Shown here: positions 23,694 to 30,782 of the stretch, piece by piece
Position numbering within the stretch: the first letter of the stretch is position 1
Layout of the letters: each line of letters starts with the position of its first letter
Assembly: GCA_017543445.1 (NCBI GenBank)
Contig: JAFYGB010000056.1
Span: 1-51,576 of the forward strand
Length of the DNA stretch: 51,576 nt
From: Lachnospiraceae bacterium
GTDB taxonomy: Bacteria; Bacillota; Clostridia; Lachnospirales; Lachnospiraceae
Direction of reading: 5' to 3'
Translations under genes and position numbers: made by a program
Notes under the pieces: model-generated
What the model saw: only the letters and a program-made list of their open reading frames with translations
Databases searched by the model: none
What the model was told of the DNA's origin: nothing

Positions 23694-23715
23694 TTTACGA
23701 AATTATTTTCGTAAA
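23694..23715. promoter_or_regulatory. Operator palindrome, copy B (TTTACGAAA-TTAT-TTTCGTAAA)
   Basis: A perfect dyad with 9-base arms and TTAT spacer. Its central 14 bases are identical to the site in the lacI/cellobiose phosphorylase gap. It lies 80 bases upstream of the AraC promoter and just after the DUF4130 gene. Confidence 0.6.
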
Positions 23716-23795
23716 AATCAAGCAAAATCAAGGGTTTTTGACCATTCTTCCGTCCATAAAAAGAGGATTTTACACTTTTTTAATAATCTGTTCTA

Positions 23796-23824
23796 TTGAT
23801 TCAGGTGTATTTTACTGCTATACT
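23796..23824 (+). promoter_or_regulatory. Promoter of the AraC regulator gene
   Basis: TTGATT, 17 bases, TATACT, with the same boxes as the cellobiose phosphorylase promoter. An inverted repeat ATTGATTC (23795-23802) / GAATCAAT (23840-23847) brackets it, and ATTGAATCAAT (23837-23847) is itself a dyad, so autoregulation is likely. Confidence 0.65.
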
Positions 23825-23892
23825 GAAATTGCAACAATTGAATCAATATGCATCCGAAGAATGTATAACAGTGAACCATATGGAGGAAGAGT

Positions 23893-24828
23893 ATGACACC
23901 TGAAATGATTCGAAAGGCAGCGACCCCTGATAAGTACACCAACTCTTTGCGCTACATATCCACCCCCAGCAGTAACGCCAGAGACACTTTTTTGTATACA
24001 CAGGAGGTCGGCTACCTACACAGTTTAAAAGCCCACCGTTCCAGTCGGAAAGGACTGGATTCCTATCTGTTTTTATATGTATGGAGCGGCTCCGGAAAGG
24101 TAATGACCGGAGAAGTGGTCCATAACCTGAAAGAGGGAAGTTGCATCCTGATCGACTGCAGTCAGGGCTATTATCACGAGAGTAACGAATATACACCTTG
24201 GGAACTTCTGTGGGTGCACTTCAACGGCAAAAACGCGAAATCCTACTATGACGCGATCATCAATAGCGAATCCCAGGTCCTGTCCCCCGCAGATTCTACC
24301 CGGTTTCGTGATGTCATGCTCGATCTGATCCGTTTACAGGACGAAAAACCGCCGTGCTATGAAGCGCACACTTCCCTGAAATTGACCACGCTCCTGACCT
24401 ACATGTTAGACGAAAAGATCGATGTGGATCTTCTGGAGACAGAGGACGATGGAGACGTGATGAGCGTGAAACTGCGTGATATCCGCAGATACCTGGACGA
24501 GCACTATCGTGAGCAGGTCTCTTTAGACATGCTCTCCAAACTCTACGGTGTCAGCAAGTTCTACCTGTGTCGCGAATTTAAGGATCGCTACACCTACAGC
24601 ATCCTGAACTACATCACGACCATGCGATTAAACTACGCGAAGGAGTTGCTCCGTTTTACCAGCCATTCCATCCAGGAAGTCGCCGTATTGTGCGGCATCA
24701 TGGACGCGAACTATTTCAACAAAGTGTTTAAAAAGACCGAAGGGATCACCCCGACCGACTATCGGATCGAGTGGTTTGAGAATAATCGGTCGGCTGACCT
24801 CCTGCGTCGCAGCAGTGTCCGCAAATAG
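23893..24828 (+). CDS. AraC-family transcriptional regulator
   Basis: 311 residues, GGAGG before the ATG. Residues about 20-150 form a cupin-like effector domain (YLFLYVWSGSGKVMTGEVVHNLKEGSCILIDCSQGYYHES; WELLWVHFNG). Residues about 200-298 hold two AraC helix-turn-helix units (VSLDMLSKLYGVSKFYLCREFKDRYTYSILNYI and SIQEVAVLCGIMDANYFNKVFKKTEGITPTDYR). Position just before GH95 suggests activation of fucoside use. A terminator separates the two genes, so GH95 probably has its own promoter. Confidence 0.93.
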   Translation: MTPEMIRKAATPDKYTNSLRYISTPSSNARDTFLYTQEVGYLHSLKAHRSSRKGLDSYLFLYVWSGSGKVMTGEVVHNLKEGSCILIDCSQGYYHESNEYTPWELLWVHFNGKNAKSYYDAIINSESQVLSPADSTRFRDVMLDLIRLQDEKPPCYEAHTSLKLTTLLTYMLDEKIDVDLLETEDDGDVMSVKLRDIRRYLDEHYREQVSLDMLSKLYGVSKFYLCREFKDRYTYSILNYITTMRLNYAKELLRFTSHSIQEVAVLCGIMDANYFNKVFKKTEGITPTDYRIEWFENNRSADLLRRSSVRK

Positions 24829-24854
24829 AGCCGGAACCGATATTAATCCGGGTA

Positions 24855-24882
24855 AATGTCCCTGCCGACGCAGGGACATTTT
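24855..24882 (+). terminator. Terminator after the AraC gene
   Basis: AATGTCCCTG and CAGGGACATT pair perfectly around CCGACG and run into TT. It isolates AraC from the fucosidase transcript. Confidence 0.75.
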
Positions 24883-24892
24883 GATACATACG

Positions 24893-24909
24893 GCGTACAA
24901 TATGTACGC
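24893..24909. promoter_or_regulatory. 17-bp palindrome upstream of the fucosidase gene
   Basis: GCGTACA-ATA-TGTACGC, a perfect dyad 24 bases before the GH95 start codon and immediately after the AraC terminator. It could be an operator; it differs from the CGAAA-type sites, so a different regulator is implied. Confidence 0.5.
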
Positions 24910-24933
24910 ACAAATAAACAAGCAGGAATGATC

Positions 24934-27342
24934 ATGGAAAAAACAATGAAAGAAACAACGAAACACTTGTGGGAACATACCCTTTGGTATCAAAAGCCCG
25001 CGACAAACTTTAATGAGGCCCTGCCTTTGGGCAATGGCCGCCTGGGCGCCATGTTCTACGGCGCCCCGGAATGCGAGCGCATCCACATCAACGAGGACTC
25101 CGTCTGGTCCGGCGGGCCGCGCGACCGCAACAATCCGTCAGCGAAAGAAATGCTCCCGAAGATCCGCCAACTGTTGCAGGAGGATCGGATCCCCGAGGCA
25201 GAAAGCTTGGTGTTTGACAACATGGCCGGCATCCCCGAGGGTTGCCGCCACTATATGCCCGTCGGTGATCTGCGCATTGCCCTGAGCAGTAAGGAAGCAA
25301 ACGGCGAGGCCGTTGAATACTTAGACCGGACGCTGGATCTGGAACATGCTGTCGGTTCATTCTCCTATCGAAAAGGCGGTGTCGTATATACGCAAATGCT
25401 CTTCTGCTCTGCTCCGGCGGACGCTCTGGTCGTTCACTGCGAGGCGACACAGGGTGAACCGATCAACGGGGTGATCTTCATGGAAGACGGCGACCGTCAC
25501 GACTACATCGACGACAACCGTCCTTACACGGACATAATGTCAAAAAGTGACGAAGCAACGATCCTGTATACCGGCGGAAGCGGCGGTCACGACGGCATCT
25601 CGTTTTGCTGTATGGTGCGCGCCAAAGCGGACGGCGGAAGAATTTTTATGCGCGGAAATCATATCCACGTGGAAAATGCACGTTCGATCACCGTTTATCT
25701 GACCGTAAAAACGAGTTATTACAATGCTGGATCGCTTCAGAGCCTCTGTAACGAGGTTTTGACCCGTGCATGTGAAATTGACTATTCCACACTGTTAAAG
25801 GCCCATACAGACGATTTCAGCGCATTGTACGATCGCGTAGACTTGAGTGTGACAAACGACGAAGCACAAGAAGCAGACATACCCTGCACCGACGTACGTC
25901 TGGCACGCGCCAAGGAAGATCCCGGCTATCTGAAGCAGGATCCTTCGCTCCCCGTCCTCTATTTCAATTTCGGTCGCTACCTGACCATCAGTGGCAGCCG
26001 CCCCGGCACCCTGCCCCTGAACCTTCAGGGCATCTGGTGTACGGACGCCTGGCCGGCCTGGGGCAGCAAATACACCATCAACATCAATGCGCAGATGAAC
26101 TACTGGCCCACCGAGATCGTGAACCTGCCCGAGTTTCATTTGCCGCTCATCGACCTGATCGAGCGCATCCGCGAGCGTGGCCGCGTGACTGCGTCGGAAA
26201 TGTACGGATGCCGCGGCTTCTGCGCACATCACAATACCGACCTCTGGGGCGACAGCGCGCCGCAGGATCACTGGATGCCTGCGACCGTCTGGCCCATGGG
26301 CGCCGCATGGTTATGTCTCCACATCTACGAACACTATGCATTTACCGGAGACGCAGACTTCCTGAAGCAACATTACGAAACGATGAAGGAAGCTGCTCTC
26401 TTCTTCGTCGACTACCTCTTCGAGGACGCGGCAGGCCGCCTCGTGACCGGTCCCAGCGTATCCCCGGAAAATACATACCGGACTGCCTCGGGCACACAGG
26501 GCTGCCTGTGCATTGGCCCGTCCATGGACAGTCAAATCATCCTGAGCCTGTTCGAGGCGATCGATGCGTCGGCACAGGCGCTCGGCGTCAACGATCCGGA
26601 GGATGTGGAATTCCGCGAACGACTTCACGAAATGTCGAAGAAGATCCCGCGTCCGACCATCGCGCCGGACGGCCGCATCCCCGAATGGGCGGATCCGACC
26701 TATCAGGAGACCGAACCGGGTCACCGGCACATCTCCCACCTGTTCGCCCTGCATCCCGGCAGCATGATTACCGGCGATCCCGAGGATCCGCTCACCGCAG
26801 CCGCACAGAAAGTGTTGGAAGTGCGCCTGCAAAACGGCGGCGGACACACGGGTTGGAGCCGTGCGTGGATCATCAACTTCCAGGCGCGCTTACGCAACAC
26901 ACCGGCCATTGAGGAGAATCTCACCGCCCTGCTCGGTCATTCGACGACACCGAACATGCTGGACTCCCACCCGCCGTTCCAGATTGACGGAAACTTCGGC
27001 GGCTGTGCCGGCATCGCAGAGTCGCTCATCCAGAGCCATTTGGGCTACATCCGCCTGCTCCCCGCCTGCATCCCCGCCTGGGAGAACGGCAGTGTTTCGG
27101 GGCTCAAGGCGCGCGGCGCATTTGAAGTATCCTTCACTTGGAAGCACCACAAGGTGACCTCGGTTCGCATAACTTCCCTCGCGTCCAATGTCTGCACCCT
27201 CGAGTTATCCGCGGATCGCCCCGAGCTGTCCATCACAAAGACTTCCGAGGCCGATGAACCGATCGCATTCACAAGACTCAGTCCCTCCCGCATCGCATTT
27301 CCCACCGAAGCCGGGGCGACATATGAAGTCACGATACCCTAA
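24934..27342 (+). CDS. GH95 family glycosidase, probable alpha-L-fucosidase
   Basis: 802 residues from ATG 24934, chosen because AGGA is 6 bases upstream while the ATG at 24928 directly abuts it. N-terminal beta domain WYQKPATNFNEALPLGNGRLGAMFYG and HINEDSVWSGGPRDRNNP. The (alpha/alpha)6 barrel shows INAQMNYWPTEIVNLPE, FCAHHNTDLWGDSAPQD, WPMGAAWLCLHIYEHY, SVSPENTY, HRHISHLFALHPG, GGHTGWSRAWIINFQARL and QIDGNFGGCAGIAESLIQSH, with the Asn/Asp/Glu residues used by this inverting family. No signal peptide, so fucosylated oligosaccharides would be cleaved inside the cell. Family members also include galactosidases acting on xyloglucan-type substrates. Confidence 0.93.
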   Translation: MEKTMKETTKHLWEHTLWYQKPATNFNEALPLGNGRLGAMFYGAPECERIHINEDSVWSGGPRDRNNPSAKEMLPKIRQLLQEDRIPEAESLVFDNMAGIPEGCRHYMPVGDLRIALSSKEANGEAVEYLDRTLDLEHAVGSFSYRKGGVVYTQMLFCSAPADALVVHCEATQGEPINGVIFMEDGDRHDYIDDNRPYTDIMSKSDEATILYTGGSGGHDGISFCCMVRAKADGGRIFMRGNHIHVENARSITVYLTVKTSYYNAGSLQSLCNEVLTRACEIDYSTLLKAHTDDFSALYDRVDLSVTNDEAQEADIPCTDVRLARAKEDPGYLKQDPSLPVLYFNFGRYLTISGSRPGTLPLNLQGIWCTDAWPAWGSKYTININAQMNYWPTEIVNLPEFHLPLIDLIERIRERGRVTASEMYGCRGFCAHHNTDLWGDSAPQDHWMPATVWPMGAAWLCLHIYEHYAFTGDADFLKQHYETMKEAALFFVDYLFEDAAGRLVTGPSVSPENTYRTASGTQGCLCIGPSMDSQIILSLFEAIDASAQALGVNDPEDVEFRERLHEMSKKIPRPTIAPDGRIPEWADPTYQETEPGHRHISHLFALHPGSMITGDPEDPLTAAAQKVLEVRLQNGGGHTGWSRAWIINFQARLRNTPAIEENLTALLGHSTTPNMLDSHPPFQIDGNFGGCAGIAESLIQSHLGYIRLLPACIPAWENGSVSGLKARGAFEVSFTWKHHKVTSVRITSLASNVCTLELSADRPELSITKTSEADEPIAFTRLSPSRIAFPTEAGATYEVTIP

Positions 27343-27368
27343 GTTTTAACCCTATATACAACACAAAA

Positions 27369-27397
27369 CGCCCGGCCTGCATAACGCAAGCCGGGCG
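27369..27397. terminator. Bidirectional terminator between GH95 and AI-2E genes
   Basis: CGCCCGGC and GCCGGGCG form an 8-bp GC stem. The two genes converge here. On the minus strand the stem runs into TTTTGTG, on the plus strand into CTTGATTTATC. Confidence 0.75.
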
Positions 27398-27419
27398 CTT
27401 GATTTATCTATTTGTGTTT

Positions 27420-28769
27420 TTACTCTTCTTTATCCTCTTCGGTCGTCTCTGTGTCATCCGGTTTCTCCGCGTCCACCGCATAAGCTCCGACATCGAGTGC
27501 ATCGTCCAGAGCATCCTCGATGTTTCTCTCATCGGGGATCATGTCGATGGGGCCGGAAGTATCATAGGCCGAAGTTTCCGTCGGCAAATGCTTCTTCTTT
27601 AAGTGACGGGAGGCCCAGTTCGATACGATGTGATAAACGACTGCGAACATCGGAACGCCGAACAAAAGTCCGAGGAAGCCAAAGATCTTGCCGAAGAAAA
27701 TGATGGAGAACAGTACCCAGAAGCCGCTGAGGCCGGTGCTGTTGCCGATGATCTTCGGACTGATGATATTGCCCTCGACCTGCTGGAGGATGAGGATCAT
27801 GATGGTGAACTTCAATGCTGCGATCGGGCTGACCAAGAGAATCAGGATGATGCTGGGGATGGCGCCGATATACGGTCCGAAGAACGGGATCACGTTCGTC
27901 ATCGCAACGATGATGGCAACCAAAAGCGGATACGGCAGGGACAGGAGGTTCATCAGCATGAACACAACGCAGCCCAGAATAAAGGAATCTGCCAGCGCGC
28001 CACGGATGTAGCGGCCGAAAACAGCATGCGCATAGGCAAATTCAGCGAGGACGGCATCCGCCATCTTCTTTCCGCCGATCGCATACAGCATCTTCCGGCT
28101 CTGTGCCAGGAATGTCTTTTTGCCATTTAAGATGTAGATGGTTACGATGAAGGAAATGAACGTGGTGACGATCGTCGTAACCACCGTGGAAACACCGGCG
28201 TAGAGGCCGCTCAGGATCGGGCCGGCCGAATCCTTCAGCCAGTCCATCATGGCGCCGCCCTGGATCCAGTTTTTCGCTTCGTTCACGATCTGATCATAGT
28301 ACGGCATCACGACCTTTTCGATCTGCGGATAGCCTGCCAGCCAGTCTTTGATACGTTCCCCGAGAGTTCTCGAGTTTCCGTCAAAGCCATCGATGATGTT
28401 CTTGATGCTTCGGTAAGCTTCCGGGATGATGACGATGAAGATCGAAACGATCACAAGCAAGACGACCAAAAGCGCCAGGATACTACTCAGGCTTCGGCAT
28501 TTATGCTGCGCGGTCTCTTGATCCTTCGCCCAGTGAAACTTCACAAACAGTTTCGACAAATGACGGTTCAGAAACGTAAAGAACGGGTTCACCAGATAGG
28601 CGATCAGGACACCTGCGAAAAACGGAGCCAGCATGCTCATGAACCCGCCGACGACTTTCATCACGTGGTCCCAGCGAAGCAACAAAAAGTATAAAACGAT
28701 CGCAGCTGCCAAAACACAAAATGCAGTCGTACCCGCTGCTATGTACTTCTTATACTCCTGTTTCCTCAT
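27420..28769 (-). CDS. AI-2E family transporter (YtvI/PerM type)
   Basis: 449 residues from ATG 28769 (GGAGAGGAG upstream). About eight membrane segments: two after the N-terminus (GTTAFCVLAAAIVLYFLLL; MLAPFFAGVLIAYLVNPFF), one at ILALLVVLLVIVSIFIVII, a central pair, and a C-terminal group including VAIIVAMTNVIPFFGPYIGAIPS and QQVEGNIISPKIIGNSTGL, both family signatures. A soluble acidic tail follows (ERNIEDALDDALDVGAYAV to the end). Family members export small molecules or exchange Na+/H+; the substrate is not decidable here. Confidence 0.92.
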   Translation of the reverse strand: MRKQEYKKYIAAGTTAFCVLAAAIVLYFLLLRWDHVMKVVGGFMSMLAPFFAGVLIAYLVNPFFTFLNRHLSKLFVKFHWAKDQETAQHKCRSLSSILALLVVLLVIVSIFIVIIPEAYRSIKNIIDGFDGNSRTLGERIKDWLAGYPQIEKVVMPYYDQIVNEAKNWIQGGAMMDWLKDSAGPILSGLYAGVSTVVTTIVTTFISFIVTIYILNGKKTFLAQSRKMLYAIGGKKMADAVLAEFAYAHAVFGRYIRGALADSFILGCVVFMLMNLLSLPYPLLVAIIVAMTNVIPFFGPYIGAIPSIILILLVSPIAALKFTIMILILQQVEGNIISPKIIGNSTGLSGFWVLFSIIFFGKIFGFLGLLFGVPMFAVVYHIVSNWASRHLKKKHLPTETSAYDTSGPIDMIPDERNIEDALDDALDVGAYAVDAEKPDDTETTEEDKEE

Positions 28770-28834
28770 GTTAACTCCTCTCCGGCGCCCCTCATGCGCT
28801 TTTCTCATCTGGAAAAAATAGGATCTGTAAAGTC

Positions 28835-28865
28835 AAAAAAGCGAATGGCATGCATTCGCTTTTTT
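28835..28865. terminator. Strong terminator between SBP and AI-2E genes
   Basis: AAAAAAGCGAATG and its complement CATTCGCTTTTTT form a 13-bp stem with loop GCATG. The flanking A6/T6 make it usable in both directions; it should end the oligopeptide-binding protein transcript on the minus strand. Confidence 0.85.
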
Positions 28866-28903
28866 GTTTTACTCGATCAACGGTCGAAAAACCGACCGAA
28901 AGA

Positions 28904-30403
28904 TTACTTATACTGGATCGTAGACATGTCGATCACGTACAAAGGATAGAACAGGAAGCCCTCGATACCCTTCTTAACAGCTACGAGCTTCGCAGGATCC
29001 TGAATGTATACGCTCGCCGCGTCATTCGTCAGCATCTGCTGCAGCTTGTGATAGAGTTCGATCTTCTCTTCCTGCGATGTGCTCGCGATCGCCTTGCTGT
29101 AGATCTCATCATACTCTGTGTTCTTATAGTTGATGAAGTTGTTGGAAGCATCGGAACGGAAACGTTTCATAACGTCGCCGGGTGCCAGCTTCGCATCAAC
29201 ACCGACTACCGTCGACTGATACTTTCTGCCATTATAAACGTCCGTAAGCCATGTGCTCCAGTCGACCTTCGTGATCTTCACGTTCACGCCGATCTTCTTA
29301 AACTGGTCTGCCAGTACCTCTGCGGTATCGCAGTGTGCTTCATAGTTACCGGGAACGGTGATCTCGAGATCGAAACCGTTCGGATAGCCGGCATCAGCCA
29401 GAAGCTTCTTCGCCTTCTCGACGTCGTAGCTGTAAGTATCCTTCGTGGACGCATCATAGTACAGAGACAGTGCGGGAATGAAATGTGTACCGATCTCGTT
29501 TCCGTAGCCGCCGAATACTGCGTCGATGATCTCCTTCGGGTTCATCGCCATATTCAGCGCACGACGTACATCTGCATTGTTCAGCGGCTCTACGTCGTTA
29601 TTCAAAAACAGCGCCTGTACCAGATTCGTAGGACCTACTTCGATGTTGAAATCCTTCGTAAGTTCCTTCGCCTGCTGATGTGTCAGATAGGGGTAAATGT
29701 CGATCGTGCCGGCCTTCAGTGCCATTACGACCGAGTCCGCATTTGTGATGATGCGGAAGGTAACGTCCTTGATGTAAGGCTTCGCGCCCCAGTAATCATC
29801 AAAACGTGTCATAACGAACGAATCCTGTGGTGTAAAGGATACGTATTTATACGGGCCTGTACCGATCGGGTTCTTCGCAGAATCTTCATAGTCCTTCGGA
29901 ATGATCGCTGCTGTCATGAACGCGATGAACTCTGTGTTCGGGGAAGACAATGTCAGTTTGATCGTCTTCGCATCCACGATCTCAACGCTGTCCACGGTCT
30001 TAAAATCGCTGACCAGCGGAGCTTCCTGTCCGGGGAGCTTACCTGCAGCACGGTCGAGGGAATACTTAACATCCTCTGCCGTTACGGTCTTACCGTTGTG
30101 GAACTTCACACCCTGACGTAAAACGAAGGTGTACTCGGTTCCGGCGTCATTCACCGTGTAGCTCTCTGCTACCGCGCCCTTCATCTCGCCGGTCGAGCTC
30201 GGCTTCACAAGGCCTTCAAAAACATTAAACAATACTTCTCTGGTTCCTGCCGCTTCTACTTTGTGAGGGTCAAGACTGTCAAGGTCCTGCTGTATTCCAA
30301 CGACTACAGCATCTGTAGAAGAGGCCTTCTTACCGCAGCCTGCAAGTGCAAACAGCGCAGTTACGATAAGAAACATGCATGACAAAAGAGTTCTCTTCTT
30401 CAT
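28904..30403 (-). CDS. Oligopeptide/solute-binding lipoprotein (SBP_bac_5), orphan
   Basis: 499 residues from ATG 30403 (AAGGAGG upstream; the longer frame would start upstream of the promoter's start point). Lipobox ALFALAGC, then SBP_bac_5 features: DLDSLDPHKVEAAGTREVLFNVFEGLV, RQGVKFHNGKTVTAEDVKYSLDRA, GTGPYKYVSFTPQDSFVMTRFDDYWG, DVRRALNMAMNPKEI. Such proteins bind peptides, nickel or oligosaccharides for Dpp/Opp permeases. No permease or ATPase gene is adjacent, so it must use one encoded elsewhere. It has its own near-consensus promoter and terminator. Confidence 0.92.
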   Translation of the reverse strand: MKKRTLLSCMFLIVTALFALAGCGKKASSTDAVVVGIQQDLDSLDPHKVEAAGTREVLFNVFEGLVKPSSTGEMKGAVAESYTVNDAGTEYTFVLRQGVKFHNGKTVTAEDVKYSLDRAAGKLPGQEAPLVSDFKTVDSVEIVDAKTIKLTLSSPNTEFIAFMTAAIIPKDYEDSAKNPIGTGPYKYVSFTPQDSFVMTRFDDYWGAKPYIKDVTFRIITNADSVVMALKAGTIDIYPYLTHQQAKELTKDFNIEVGPTNLVQALFLNNDVEPLNNADVRRALNMAMNPKEIIDAVFGGYGNEIGTHFIPALSLYYDASTKDTYSYDVEKAKKLLADAGYPNGFDLEITVPGNYEAHCDTAEVLADQFKKIGVNVKITKVDWSTWLTDVYNGRKYQSTVVGVDAKLAPGDVMKRFRSDASNNFINYKNTEYDEIYSKAIASTSQEEKIELYHKLQQMLTNDAASVYIQDPAKLVAVKKGIEGFLFYPLYVIDMSTIQYK

Positions 30404-30477
30404 GTGTCCTCCTTCTCGGTGCATGGCACCGAATAAAAATGTAAGCGTAACGGATCTCCGAAATCGCTCCAAACTAG

Positions 30478-30506
30478 ATTATAGCAGTGAATGCAGGTAC
30501 GGTCAA
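30478..30506 (-). promoter_or_regulatory. Near-consensus promoter of the orphan binding protein
   Basis: Minus strand TTGACC, 17 bases, TATAAT. Start point near 30471, leaving a leader of about 68 bases. The -35 region lies within a hairpin with 10-base arms TGAATGCAGG/CCTGCATTCA (30488-30526). Confidence 0.8.
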
Positions 30507-30538
30507 GTAGTACCGCCCTGCATTCATCTTACGATTTT

Positions 30539-30701
30539 ATTACAAGCAGTGAGCCATGTGGCCGCATGCCATGCTCGCATGGCAACGCGGCCATATGGCG
30601 AACGCCCATCATGAGCCGAGAAGCAACGCGAAGCGGGGCGGGATCGGCGAATGATGGAGCGCTGGTAAAGGTGCGTAGCACCGACAGCGCGGGCTTGTAA
30701 T
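30539..30701 (+). repeat. Multi-branched structured module, copy 2
   Basis: Closing stem ATTACAAGC/GCTTGTAAT; arm GCCAT...TGGCCGC / GCGGCCA...ATGGC with inner GCCATGC-TC-GCATGGC; GGCG-AAC-GCC; arm CATCAT/ATGATG (30607-30612 with 30651-30656) containing GCCG/CGGC; arm GCGCTG/CAGCGC (30659-30664 with 30685-30690) capped by GGTGC-GTA-GCACC. Each arm matches copy 1 at 18432-18601, but with compensating substitutions. It fills the gap between the binding protein promoter and the FtsX stop. No promoter for the plus strand is evident here. Confidence 0.7.
30592..30653 (+). repeat. 62-bp direct repeat, unit 1 (within module copy 2)
   Basis: Begins CATATGGCGAACGCCCATC and ends GGATCGGCGAATG. Repeated at 30708-30769 with one difference (A to G in GAGCCGRGAAG). 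It covers the GGCGAACGCC mini-hairpin and the centre of the CATCAT/ATGATG arm. Confidence 0.9.
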
Positions 30702-30707
30702 ACGCGT

Positions 30708-30769
30708 CATATGGCGAACGCCCATCATGAGCCGGGAAGCAACGCGAAGCGGGGCGGGATCGGCGAATG
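30708..30769 (+). repeat. 62-bp direct repeat, unit 2 (partial second module)
   Basis: 61 of 62 bases identical to 30592-30653, displaced by 116 bases. After it the sequence departs from the module (GGTCCGACCGGCG) and reaches the FtsX stop at 30783, so this is a partial module, made by local duplication or left after a deletion. Confidence 0.9.
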
Positions 30770-30782
30770 GTCCGACCGGCGC

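Noticed and set aside
22832-23892. Radical-SAM partner gene for the DUF4130 protein
   Set aside because: Neither flank holds a CxxxCxxC protein; the neighbours are cellobiose phosphorylase and AraC.
28850-30121. 423-codon plus-strand frame opposite the oligopeptide-binding protein
   Set aside because: Arg/Cys/Ile-rich composition and no motif; the opposite strand is a clear SBP_bac_5 gene with promoter and terminator.
30539-30769. Explaining the module copies as a MITE or REP element
   Set aside because: Terminal bases differ between copies while pairing is kept, and no target duplication or transposase-like ends are seen. Not fully excluded without more copies.
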